From NCBI RefSeq assembly GCF_000190475.1, contig NZ_AEWH01000062.1:1-48178 (forward strand): a DNA stretch of 48,178 nt, read 5' to 3'. A program made the position numbers and the translations under genes. Origin of the DNA: Ornithinibacillus scapharcae TW25 (lineage in GTDB: Bacteria > Bacillota > Bacilli > Bacillales > Amphibacillaceae). This document shows positions 25,342 through 33,018 of this stretch, piece after piece; the first letter of the stretch is position 1; every line of letters starts with the position of its first letter. The notes under the pieces are model-generated. The model worked only from the letters and a program-made list of their open reading frames with translations, did no database searches and was not told where the DNA came from.

Positions 25342-25662
25342 TCATTGCTTCTTCATTTCAGGATTCCATTGATATGCCTTCAAATCAATGGTATCATGCA
25401 TGCCGATTTCAATTCCCTCTGCCTCCAGATTCAGCACCTGTTCCTGATGGGTTGCCTCATCTTTTATAGCGATTTGTCCTTTTGCATTCACTACACGATG
25501 CCATGGTAATTGATACTTTTTACTCATAGAATGAAGAATCCGTACTACTTGACGAGCTCCTCTTGGACTACCAGCAAGCTTTGCAATTTGGCCGTATGTC
25601 ATGACTTTCCCAGCAGGTATTTGTTTAATGATTTCTATTATAGTTTGCGTAAATGATGTCAT
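25342..25662 (-). CDS. Alkyltransferase-like DNA repair protein (ATL)
   Basis: A 106-residue protein matching the C-terminal domain of O6-alkylguanine-DNA alkyltransferases: I-P-A-G-K-V-M-T-Y-G-Q-I-A near 16, S-P-R-G-A-R-Q-V near 32 (helix-turn-helix with the Arg finger) and P-W-H-R-V-V near 53. The methyl-accepting Cys of P-C-H-R is Trp, so it cannot transfer the alkyl group. ATL proteins bind such lesions and hand them to nucleotide excision repair. Single gene, convergent with yfmM. Confidence 0.88.
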   Translation of the reverse strand: MTSFTQTIIEIIKQIPAGKVMTYGQIAKLAGSPRGARQVVRILHSMSKKYQLPWHRVVNAKGQIAIKDEATHQEQVLNLEAEGIEIGMHDTIDLKAYQWNPEMKKQ

Positions 25663-25790
25663 ATTTTTCTCCGAGATTTATTTTGTCTTGTCTGATGTCA
25701 TATCAGCGATTTTCCTAATGGATAAAGTTATTCTAAATTTAAAACCTGATTAATCTCCAAAAAGACTTACTTCTCCAAGTTTATCCTTGA

Positions 25791-26414
25791 TTAACTCTCG
25801 ATAGTTGGGCCTGGTTTTGCCCATATTAAATTAATAATCCCTGACCAATATCTTTCAACCTTTTCCACTACTAGATTTGATTCTTCTAACAGTGCCAAAA
25901 CATTTCGTTTACAATGACAACCAGATACCTGTAGAAATATAGGGTTAATAGCCTTTTGCGTAAAAGACAACAACGGATTATTACTGAGTCCATGTTCTAA
26001 TAACAGTACTTTCCCATCTTTTGCACACCAATTATTAAACTTATTTAGTGTCTTCAGTGGATCAGGATAACTACACAAGGTAAGTGTAGAGACAATACAG
26101 TCAAATGACTCCGCTTCTATTTCTAATTTTTCTATATCCTTCTGTATAAAACTAGTGTTCATATTTAGGTTCCTTGCATTTCTACGTGCTTGATGAAGCA
26201 TTTCCGAACTAAAGTCCACCCCACATATCGCTGTAACCTTTTCCGTGTCATAGTATGGAAAATTTGCTCCTACTCCAACACCTACCTCTAAGACTTTACC
26301 TTCCGCTTCCCTGATCAGTTTCCTTCGCCACTCTGACATTGTAGGATTTTCTTGATTGCTTACATACATCGGTACTTGTTTATCATACTTTTTAATTAAT
26401 TTATCCTGTTTCAT
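25791..26414 (-). CDS. Class I SAM-dependent methyltransferase
   Basis: A 207-residue methyltransferase. Motif I is V-L-E-V-G-V-G-V-G-A-N near 41, the acidic residue after strand 2 is in C-G-V-D-F-S near 64, and motif post-I/II includes F-D-C-I-V-S-T-L-T-L-C near 103. The C-terminal part has S-G-C-H-C-K-R-N, as in METTL7/UbiE-like small-molecule or lipid methyltransferases. The substrate cannot be told. It stands alone, with about 180 bases free on its upstream side that I could not assign. Confidence 0.82.
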   Translation of the reverse strand: MKQDKLIKKYDKQVPMYVSNQENPTMSEWRRKLIREAEGKVLEVGVGVGANFPYYDTEKVTAICGVDFSSEMLHQARRNARNLNMNTSFIQKDIEKLEIEAESFDCIVSTLTLCSYPDPLKTLNKFNNWCAKDGKVLLLEHGLSNNPLLSFTQKAINPIFLQVSGCHCKRNVLALLEESNLVVEKVERYWSGIINLIWAKPGPTIES

Positions 26415-26598
26415 AAATAGACTCCTTAAAGTTCATTATGGGTAGATGTTCTCTCTTAAAGTTGTCTATCTAAGTTTCTTAATAATATCATAGGACAATT
26501 ACCCAGATAGTAGTACATAAAAATTACAATAGTCTTAAAATAATTCAAATAATACCCAGGGAGTTATCATTAAAATCCTAAACTCCCAAAATTAGTTG

Positions 26599-27744
26599 TT
26601 ATTCCTCTTCACTTCTATCCCATTCCCAATTCCAATACGCTACCTCATCCACTTCCAAATTGCTAATCCATTCCTCATCCTGAAGCTTTAAGACTTCTTT
26701 TGTTGGACCAGTAATGACCACTCCATAATTTTCGATTCCATTTTCTTTTAAATAATTTAATCTATCGTTTAGTTCTAATTTATCAAAGAATAGTTTATCT
26801 ACTTTTTTCTCGTACTCCGAGAGAAAAGTTAATGTTTTCAATAACTGAGTGTGGAGCATTTCATAATCTCCTTCTTCATAACTTGGTGAGGAGTGCAGTT
26901 CAGAGATAACACTACTACCAAATATCCCCTTTTCTTCTTCTCTAGATTCCAAGATCATATCATCGTCATGCCATATCGGAGTATTCGGAAATCCAATCTC
27001 ATAAATACTATCATCTTCACTTCCTGTATGAACAGCAAACCATATGATATCCATATTCTTCATCTTAAATAATTTAAATACTTCCTCAGAACTTAGTAAT
27101 TCTGAAAAAGATACATAGGCAGAAACAACTGTCCCTTCCGGTAATTTGTCCAGTTGATTCCAATCCCCAATTCTATCTTCTCCTTCACCTGGAAAAATAA
27201 AACTTGGTTGTTCCTGAGATGTTCTTCCGTAATACTCTTCTATTGGATACCCCATTAAGGAAAAAAAGTAATTTACCTCCATTTCCCCAACTCCAATAAC
27301 TTCATCTCCAATTCTCTTTTTCAAATCTCGTGTTGCTTCTAAAATAAAGAACGGTTTTGCATTAGTACTTGTAGACCCTAGATACCCATAAGGATCTGTA
27401 ACCGTTAATGTATAGTCAATAATATTTCGATAGACATCTACGCGGTCAGGCTTTCCCCAGGAGTAATAAATCGCCGTTAGAAACATAGAAGCAATAGTTA
27501 TTAAAATAAAAATACAAAATACGGTAAAAGACGTCTGGAATCTTGCCTTCCATTTACCTCGTTTTAATATTTTTATTTGTTTTTTTTCATTCATCATATC
27601 GCTACTTTGATTGGATTCCTGATGGTCTATAAACTCATAATACGTTTCGAGTTTCGCTAACTCTATTTCCATTTCTTCCATTTCACTTTCAGACAACTCA
27701 CCTTTTTCATAGGCTTCTAGTTTTCTTTTAAAATCATCCGTCAT
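26599..27744 (-). CDS. yhdL: Anti-sigma-M factor YhdL
   Basis: A 381-residue membrane anti-sigma factor. Residues 1-65 form the cytoplasmic sigma-binding region (L-E-A-Y-E-K-G-E-L-S-E-S-E-M-E), with a membrane helix at about 75-97 (F-T-V-F-C-I-F-I-L-I-T-I-A-S-M-F-L). An extracytoplasmic Sigma_reg-type domain follows. The end (Y-G-V-V-I-T-G-P-T-K-E and A-Y-W-N-W) matches YhdL of Bacillus. Its start overlaps the sigma gene by 11 bases. It should hold SigM at the membrane until envelope stress. The third B. subtilis gene, yhdK, is not present downstream. Confidence 0.82.
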   Translation of the reverse strand: MTDDFKRKLEAYEKGELSESEMEEMEIELAKLETYYEFIDHQESNQSSDMMNEKKQIKILKRGKWKARFQTSFTVFCIFILITIASMFLTAIYYSWGKPDRVDVYRNIIDYTLTVTDPYGYLGSTSTNAKPFFILEATRDLKKRIGDEVIGVGEMEVNYFFSLMGYPIEEYYGRTSQEQPSFIFPGEGEDRIGDWNQLDKLPEGTVVSAYVSFSELLSSEEVFKLFKMKNMDIIWFAVHTGSEDDSIYEIGFPNTPIWHDDDMILESREEEKGIFGSSVISELHSSPSYEEGDYEMLHTQLLKTLTFLSEYEKKVDKLFFDKLELNDRLNYLKENGIENYGVVITGPTKEVLKLQDEEWISNLEVDEVAYWNWEWDRSEEE

Positions 27745-28234
27745 TCTGATTCTCCCTTCTATTTCTTATAAATTGTCTCCCACGGAATAACAAAACTTTG
27801 AAATAGGACTGTTTGATGCCCATCACTTTAGAGGCTTCTATTTGTGTGAAACCATGAAAATCATGTAACAGAACGGCATATCGCTGTTTTTCCGGTAATT
27901 TGTCTACTAAATTACTAATCTCTAACACTTCTTCTTTTAATAAAACTTCTCCCTCAGTTTGGTTCGTATTATCTAAATAACTAGAAAAGAAGGCATTGTC
28001 TTTAATCATCATCTTTTTATGCTTTCGATAGTAGTCAATAAAGACATGGTGGGCAATCGTAAATAACCATGTCTTTACATTTTCACCCCTGTAACTCTCC
28101 AAATATATATGTGCCCTCAAAAACGTTTCTTGCACAAGATCCTCAGCAGTGTGGTGATTCAGGCTTAAGGAAAGGAGGAACCGGTATATATCTAGAAAAT
28201 ATGTTTGATAAATTGAATCAATATGATTTTTCAT
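27734..28234 (-). CDS. sigM: ECF sigma factor SigM
   Basis: A 166-residue extracytoplasmic-function sigma factor. Region 2 reads A-E-D-L-V-Q-E-T-F-L-R-A near 26 and W-L-F-T-I-A-H-H-V-F-I-D-Y-Y-R-K near 52. Region 4 reads L-P-E-K-Q-R-Y-A-V-L-L-H near 108 and the helix-turn-helix near 125-145. It resembles SigM, which controls envelope genes in Bacillus. Start ATG chosen because a perfect AAAGGAGG stands just before it; 28 more open codons lie upstream. It is followed by and overlaps yhdL. No clear autoregulatory GAAAC/CGTC promoter was seen upstream. Confidence 0.83.
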   Translation of the reverse strand: MKNHIDSIYQTYFLDIYRFLLSLSLNHHTAEDLVQETFLRAHIYLESYRGENVKTWLFTIAHHVFIDYYRKHKKMMIKDNAFFSSYLDNTNQTEGEVLLKEEVLEISNLVDKLPEKQRYAVLLHDFHGFTQIEASKVMGIKQSYFKVLLFRGRQFIRNRRENQNDG

Positions 28235-28340
28235 TTGTTCCTCCTTTCTTTTATATAACGGATTCATTTTGATTTGGTAACAGTTTTTTTGAAGTATTTG
28301 GAAATAATTTTTGAACACTAGATAAGAGGAAGAGAATTTT

Positions 28341-28394
28341 ACTCATGCTAAAAAGATAACCCTACCAAAGTAAGGTTATCTTTTTAGCATGAGT
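28341..28394 (-). terminator. Very long perfect hairpin between yunF and sigM
   Basis: Two 21-base arms pair without mismatch around a 12-base loop. The inner part, AAAAAGATAACC with its partner GGTTATCTTTTT, has the A-run/T-run form of a bidirectional terminator; the stem extends nine pairs beyond it. It probably ends the DUF72 gene transcript before sigM. Confidence 0.75.
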
Positions 28395-28428
28395 ATCTAC
28401 ATATAGTTAAATCTACCATCAATGAAGA

Positions 28429-29280
28429 TTAAAATAAGCCAAGCTGCCTTGGTGCCAACCCCTCATATTCAATTCCAAGCATTTCTTGAAATTGCTTTGC
28501 ATTATTAGCAGCATCGCCGCCTGAATTATTATTAAACAATACGATGATTTCCTTTGAATCTTTTGCTAATTCTAAAACCCGTTCTTTCCACTCGAGTAGT
28601 TCCCCTTGGTTATAGTTGTATAGGTAGCGAACATCACGCCAATTGGTTTCTTTATTTTTGGGCTTTGTCCACCCATGAACATTGCGACCGTGCATTCGAA
28701 CTAAAGTTAGGTTAGGATGTGTTACAACAGGAACAATTGGAATAGAGCCATTCCCTGCTTGTGGTTCATCTGCAATTCCATGAATCCATCCATATTCTTT
28801 CATAAAAGAAATGGTGCTTTCACGATATTTATCATGAAACCAGGTCTGATTACGAAACTCTAGGGCAATAGGAATATCTCCCATCATCTTTTTACAGAAT
28901 CGCAAATATTGAACATTCTCCCTGGTACAGTCAAACCATGGTGGAAATTGAAACAATACCATCGTTAGTTTATTTGCATCCTGATATGGTTTTATGGATG
29001 CAAGAAAAGCTTCAAACATTTCTTCATAGCCCTCAAAAAACTCATCAGATCGTTGGTGTTTCGTCATTCCCTGAAATGCCTTCACCACAAATCGAAAGGT
29101 ATCAGGGGTATCCTTCACCCATTTCTTTGCATTGCGAATCGGTTGGATGGCATAAAAGGTCGCATCAACTTCTACAACCGGAAAGTGACTGCTGTATTCG
29201 GATAATTTATCTCTCGCTTTGACATCATCCGTATAAAGTGAATCATGATCTCCCCAACCTGTTAAACCTATGTAAATCAC
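28429..29280 (-). CDS. yunF: DUF72 family protein YunF
   Basis: A 283-residue TIM-barrel-like protein of the DUF72 family: G-L-T-G-W-G-D near 5, the acidic V-E-V-D-A-T-F-Y near 36, F-V-V-K-A-F near 64, F-Q-F-P-P-W-F near 110, A-L-E-F-R-N near 137 and F-N-N-N-S-G-G-D-A-A-N-N-A near 247. It matches Bacillus YunF in size and motifs. The reaction is unknown. A single gene with its own terminator. Confidence 0.85.
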   Translation of the reverse strand: MIYIGLTGWGDHDSLYTDDVKARDKLSEYSSHFPVVEVDATFYAIQPIRNAKKWVKDTPDTFRFVVKAFQGMTKHQRSDEFFEGYEEMFEAFLASIKPYQDANKLTMVLFQFPPWFDCTRENVQYLRFCKKMMGDIPIALEFRNQTWFHDKYRESTISFMKEYGWIHGIADEPQAGNGSIPIVPVVTHPNLTLVRMHGRNVHGWTKPKNKETNWRDVRYLYNYNQGELLEWKERVLELAKDSKEIIVLFNNNSGGDAANNAKQFQEMLGIEYEGLAPRQLGLF

Positions 29281-29420
29281 TTTAATTCTCCCTTCATAAT
29301 ATATCTACAAAAGCTTTTGGTATTATTTAAGATAAAATTACGTCTCTTCATCATATCATATTCTAATACCGACGAAGAAAGGTATTAGCTAATTAACGGT
29401 CTTTGTAAGTGAAATAAAAA

Positions 29421-29469
29421 AACCTGTAGAGTAATAGAGGACCACATTATCCCCCATCTTCTACAGGTT
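29421..29469 (-). terminator. Rho-independent terminator of the yciC-rpsN unit
   Basis: AACCTGTAGA and TCTACAGGTT pair across a loop of about 29 bases, with AAAAAA on the left that reads as a T-run on the minus strand. It lies 69 bases after the rpsN stop. Confidence 0.7.
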
Positions 29470-29537
29470 ACATATTTTTTCCTTATATATGCATTATATC
29501 GTCCAGTTGTATCTCCACTAAATTGCTAAGTTAACCA

Positions 29538-29807
29538 TTACCAGCTTGATTTCTTCACACCCGGCACCTGCCCTTTATGAGCATACTCACGAAAAGTAAT
29601 TCGTGACATATCAAACTTCCGCATGTATCCTCTCGGACGCCCTGTGATTGCACAACGATTTTTTAATCTAGTAGGGGAAGAATCAAGAGGAAGCTTACGA
29701 AGTGATTCATAGTCACCTTTTTCTTTTAATTCTCTTCTTATTGCTGCATACTTTTGAACCAGAGCTTGTTGTTTTAACGATTTTACTATTTTTGATTTTT
29801 TCGCCAC
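29538..29807 (-). CDS. rpsN: Ribosomal protein S14, zinc-free alternative form
   Basis: An 89-residue S14 protein of the long form that lacks the CxxC pairs of zinc-binding S14. The basic segment [16 protein letters not shown] near 50 and the ending [11 protein letters not shown] are typical. In Bacillus the equivalent gene is repressed by Zur and lets ribosomes do without zinc. Here it follows the COG0523 GTPase by 20 bases and shares its Zur-box promoter, which fits that role. Start ATG after GAGGTGG. Confidence 0.95.
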   Translation of the reverse strand: MAKKSKIVKSLKQQALVQKYAAIRRELKEKGDYESLRKLPLDSSPTRLKNRCAITGRPRGYMRKFDMSRITFREYAHKGQVPGVKKSSW

Positions 29808-29827
29808 TTTTTTCCACCTCGCTTATG

Positions 29828-31027
29828 CTATACACTTTGAATAGTCCAATTGAAAGGATCTGGCAAGGTTCGCCAGTCAAGCTCCATCTCTTCTGGAGTT
29901 AATAAGCACCTATCCAGCTCACTAATTATTTCTTCTTTATTTAAATCTAGTCCGATAAATACTAACTGTGTTTTACGATCGCCATATTCCCTATCCCATG
30001 ATTGCATGGCCTCTGGGTTAGCTTTTAATATAGCTTCTCTTCTATCTTTCGGAAGAGCAGCTACCCAATAGGAAAGAGGCTCTATATTTGCAGAAAAGCC
30101 AGCTTGTGAAAGTAGTAATGAGTATTCATTACGCGTTGCACACCACATAATTCCCTTCGATCGTACTATGTTTTCTGGCATCGTTTCAATGAATCTTAAT
30201 AATCGTTCAGAATGGAACGGGAGCCTGCTTTCATACACAAACGAACTAATACCATATTCTACTGTCTCAGGATTATGTTCTTCTGGCCCAATTTCAAGCT
30301 CCTTTAACCAGCCTGCTGATTGACTTGATTTTTCAAAATCAAACAAGCCAGTATTGAGGATTTCTTTTGGATTAATGTTGCCAAAGGATGTTTTAATGAG
30401 TTTCGCATCTGGTTGTAACTTTCTCAAAACAGCTACTAGTTTCATCAAATCATTTTCTTCAACTAAGTCACACTTATTCAGAACAAGAACATCACAAAAT
30501 TCAATCTGATCAATTAATAAATCAGAAATCTCTCGTTCATCCTCTTCAGAAACAGATTCCTTCCGATCTAACAAGCTTTCACCAGAACCAAAATCATGCC
30601 AAAAACGACTTGCATCAACTACCGTTACCATCGTGTCTAACTTGCAATGGTTATTAAGGTCTATTCCTAGTTGATCATCCATATAAGAGAATGTCTGTGC
30701 AACCGGTATTGGCTCACTAATACCAGTAGATTCAATCAGGATATAGTCAAATTTTCCGTCCCTTGATAACTTTTCCACCTCAATTAATAAATCCTCACGT
30801 AATGTACAGCAAATACAACCATTAGACATCTCTATAAGCTGCTCATCTACTCGAGATAAAGTACCCTCATTCTCAACAAGTCCAATATCAATATTAATTT
30901 CACTCATGTCATTTACAATAACAGCAACCTTCATCCCTTCTTTATTATGCAAAATATGGTTCAATAAGGTTGTCTTTCCCGATCCTAAATATCCACTTAA
31001 TACCGTGACTGGCACTTTTTTGTTCAT
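29828..31027 (-). CDS. yciC: COG0523 GTPase, YciC/ZagA-like zinc metallochaperone
   Basis: A 399-residue CobW-type GTPase. It shows Walker A G-Y-L-G-S-G-K-T-T-L near 12, the metal-binding G-C-I-C-C near 70, E-S-T-G-I-S-E-P near 98, the N-K-C-D guanine motif near 178 and a C-terminal CobW_C domain. Such proteins deliver zinc during starvation. Start ATG chosen after AAGGAGAG; a longer frame would run through the Zur box. Length matches B. subtilis YciC (about 397 residues). It heads an operon with rpsN. Confidence 0.9.
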   Translation of the reverse strand: MNKKVPVTVLSGYLGSGKTTLLNHILHNKEGMKVAVIVNDMSEINIDIGLVENEGTLSRVDEQLIEMSNGCICCTLREDLLIEVEKLSRDGKFDYILIESTGISEPIPVAQTFSYMDDQLGIDLNNHCKLDTMVTVVDASRFWHDFGSGESLLDRKESVSEEDEREISDLLIDQIEFCDVLVLNKCDLVEENDLMKLVAVLRKLQPDAKLIKTSFGNINPKEILNTGLFDFEKSSQSAGWLKELEIGPEEHNPETVEYGISSFVYESRLPFHSERLLRFIETMPENIVRSKGIMWCATRNEYSLLLSQAGFSANIEPLSYWVAALPKDRREAILKANPEAMQSWDREYGDRKTQLVFIGLDLNKEEIISELDRCLLTPEEMELDWRTLPDPFNWTIQSV

Positions 31028-31052
31028 GTGCACTCTCCTTAACCGTCTTATC

Positions 31053-31073
31053 AAAACGTAATCATTACGATTT
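31053..31073 (-). promoter_or_regulatory. Zur box of the yciC-rpsN operon
   Basis: A 21-base inverted repeat with core CGTAATGATTACG and flanking AAAT/TTTT, matching the known Bacillus Zur operator. It is 25 bases before the yciC start, so Zur with zinc should block transcription. Confidence 0.9.
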
Positions 31074-31137
31074 GTGCCCCAAAAAAATTCCTTCATGATG
31101 AAGGTTAAAAATATTATCCATACAAATTTACTATCTT

Positions 31138-32118
31138 TTAATGTGCAAGCATTTCACTTACAATGCCTTCTCCATCTAGATCAGACGGATAATATGTAGG
31201 CCAGTTCTCCATTTCTTCTAATAGTGCTTGTCGATCATCTCCCCAATAAAGATGGAAATGATAAGAGTCGGTAGGATAAATACTATGGTCACTGAATTGA
31301 ATATACGTAGGGACTCCTTCCACACCTTCTTCGTGCTTAAAGATATAACGGACTCCTCTGTTTCCTGCCTCATACTCTAGAATTTCATAGCCATCATACT
31401 TGAACTTTCCAGTGTATTCCTTACCATTTCTATAGAATGACACATTATCTCCGTCAATGACGATACGCTCAACATCTGTTTGATATCCTATGTCATAATA
31501 CGCTTTGTATTCTTCAGCTGATTTGCTATTATCCTCTTCAGCTTTATGAGCAAATACTTCATCTAAAGTACCATCTTGTAAGTACGGATATACCGATTGC
31601 CAATCACCTTCCCAATCAGATAGTGCACGATCTTTTATCTGACTATCTTCAAAATAGCCTTCATAAATTTTTTGTGATGCTTCATTATGTCCATGCCCAT
31701 GATCATCTATTGTAATAGTAATAGGTGTAGATTCTGCCAGAACTTCATGTTTATCATCATATAAAACCACTTTTATCTGTAACCCATCCATAGATGCTTC
31801 TGCTACATAGTTTTCAGTAGATTGACCTTCTACGATTTCCCAATCTTGTGCATCAGGATCTAAAGTAAACCAGTGCCAATGCGGATGATTTACCGGTTCA
31901 CTGGTAGTGGCTGTTAATTGCACAGCACTTCCTGTATGGTAGTGATCAGCTAAGCCTTCAATTGTTACTTTAATCTCTGTATCCTCCTCGTTTGACTCAG
32001 AGTTTGCCTGTTCGTTCGAACTTTTTGCATCACTTTCAGACGTAACAGAATCTTGGCACCCCACTAGAATCAATGCTAAAACTAGAAGGCCAAACCAATT
32101 TCCTTTTTGAATTTTCAT
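31138..32118 (-). CDS. ZinT-domain zinc-binding lipoprotein
   Basis: A 326-residue lipoprotein. Signal L-V-L-A-L-I-L-V-G-C with Cys21, then an acidic linker. An Ig-like beta domain runs from about 48 to 138 and contains N-H-P-H-W-H-W near 78-83. A His-rich hinge H-G-H-G-H (140-144) precedes a ZinT domain to the end (Y-E-G-Y-F near 152, D-W-E-G-D-W-Q-S-V-Y-P-Y near 168, and Y-H-F-H-L-Y-W-G-D). In AdcA-type proteins ZinT is fused to a ZnuA-like binding domain; here a different domain replaces it. No transporter genes are adjacent. ATG chosen over a TTG two codons upstream. A Zur box lies just upstream. Confidence 0.88.
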   Translation of the reverse strand: MKIQKGNWFGLLVLALILVGCQDSVTSESDAKSSNEQANSESNEEDTEIKVTIEGLADHYHTGSAVQLTATTSEPVNHPHWHWFTLDPDAQDWEIVEGQSTENYVAEASMDGLQIKVVLYDDKHEVLAESTPITITIDDHGHGHNEASQKIYEGYFEDSQIKDRALSDWEGDWQSVYPYLQDGTLDEVFAHKAEEDNSKSAEEYKAYYDIGYQTDVERIVIDGDNVSFYRNGKEYTGKFKYDGYEILEYEAGNRGVRYIFKHEEGVEGVPTYIQFSDHSIYPTDSYHFHLYWGDDRQALLEEMENWPTYYPSDLDGEGIVSEMLAH

Positions 32119-32141
32119 TATCAATTATTCCTCCCATCCAC

Positions 32142-32162
32142 AAATCGTAATGATTACGTTTT
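32142..32162 (-). promoter_or_regulatory. Zur box of the ZinT lipoprotein gene
   Basis: The same 21-base operator as at 31053: core CGTAATGATTACG with AAAT and TTTT flanks. It is 23 bases before the start codon. Confidence 0.9.
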
Positions 32163-32237
32163 ACATATTACCTATATTCCAGCTAGTCGTCAAGTGGTTT
32201 TGTGAAACTTTCAATATTGATTCGTTCAAGATAGAAA

Positions 32238-32265
32238 AATGAGCTAGGAATAATCCTAACTCATT
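32238..32265 (-). terminator. Rho-independent terminator of the hemolysin III gene
   Basis: On the minus strand AATGAGTTAGGA and TCCTAGCTCATT form a 12-pair stem (one mismatch, four-base loop) followed by TTTTC. Confidence 0.75.
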
Positions 32266-32283
32266 CTTAAAAGATATATGAAT

Positions 32284-32922
32284 CTATACTAGAAACAACA
32301 GCACACAAAAGAAATGGCAAATCGTACCTGCTAGAACAAAGAGGTGCCAAACCATATGGTGATATTTAAATGCTCTCCACATGTAGAAAATCGTTCCTAT
32401 TGTGTAGCAAAGACCACCAGCAACTAGTAATACGACACCTTCATACGCTATATTCTCCACGATTCTATTCCAACCAAGAACAACTAGCCAACCCATTAAT
32501 AGATACAACAAGGTTGATGTAAATAAGAACTTTTTCACAAAGTATGCTTTAAATACAATTCCCGCTAGCGCTAATCCCCAGATTACGCCGAACATCGTCC
32601 AGCCTAGGCCACCTTTTATAACTAGTAAGGTAAAAGGTGTATACGTTCCAGCGATAAATAAGTATATAGAGGAATGGTCAAATATCTCAAATAAGTCTTT
32701 CGCTTTCCCAGGTGGGAGTGCGTGTACTAGCGTTGATGATGTGTAAAGGATTACCATTGTGGCACCGAATATCGTAAAGCTTACAACATGTAATGCTGAA
32801 CCATTTAATGCAGAGAATACAATTAACAACACTAGGCCGGCAATACTTAGTATTACACCAATTCCATGCGTTATGGCATTAGCAATCTCTTCACCCTTTG
32901 AAAAAGTATGTGTTTCTGCCAA
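32284..32922 (-). CDS. Hemolysin III (PAQR) family membrane protein
   Basis: A 212-residue protein with seven membrane helices and the family's polar residues: E-E-I-A-N-A-I-T-H-G near 10, S-S-T-L-V-H near 62, D-H-S-S-I-Y near 81 and the C-terminal H-H-M-V-W-H-L-F-V-L-A-G-T-I-C-H-F. These form the putative metal site of the PAQR/hly-III superfamily. It corresponds to YplQ-type proteins of Bacillus, of uncertain function. Start TTG chosen because AGGGGTG stands six bases before it; a GTG three codons earlier overlaps that site. Confidence 0.88.
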   Translation of the reverse strand: MAETHTFSKGEEIANAITHGIGVILSIAGLVLLIVFSALNGSALHVVSFTIFGATMVILYTSSTLVHALPPGKAKDLFEIFDHSSIYLFIAGTYTPFTLLVIKGGLGWTMFGVIWGLALAGIVFKAYFVKKFLFTSTLLYLLMGWLVVLGWNRIVENIAYEGVVLLVAGGLCYTIGTIFYMWRAFKYHHMVWHLFVLAGTICHFFCVLLFLV

Positions 32923-33018
32923 TCCAATCACCCCTAAAAATCTAGTTTATCGTCATTTATTTCCAATAGCATAACTAACTATAACAGAAACGAAAACAGA
33001 TAGATAATGTTATTTCCG

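Noticed and set aside
25342-25662. Functional O6-methylguanine methyltransferase
   Set aside because: The acceptor Cys is Trp (P-W-H-R), so it is an alkyltransferase-like protein.
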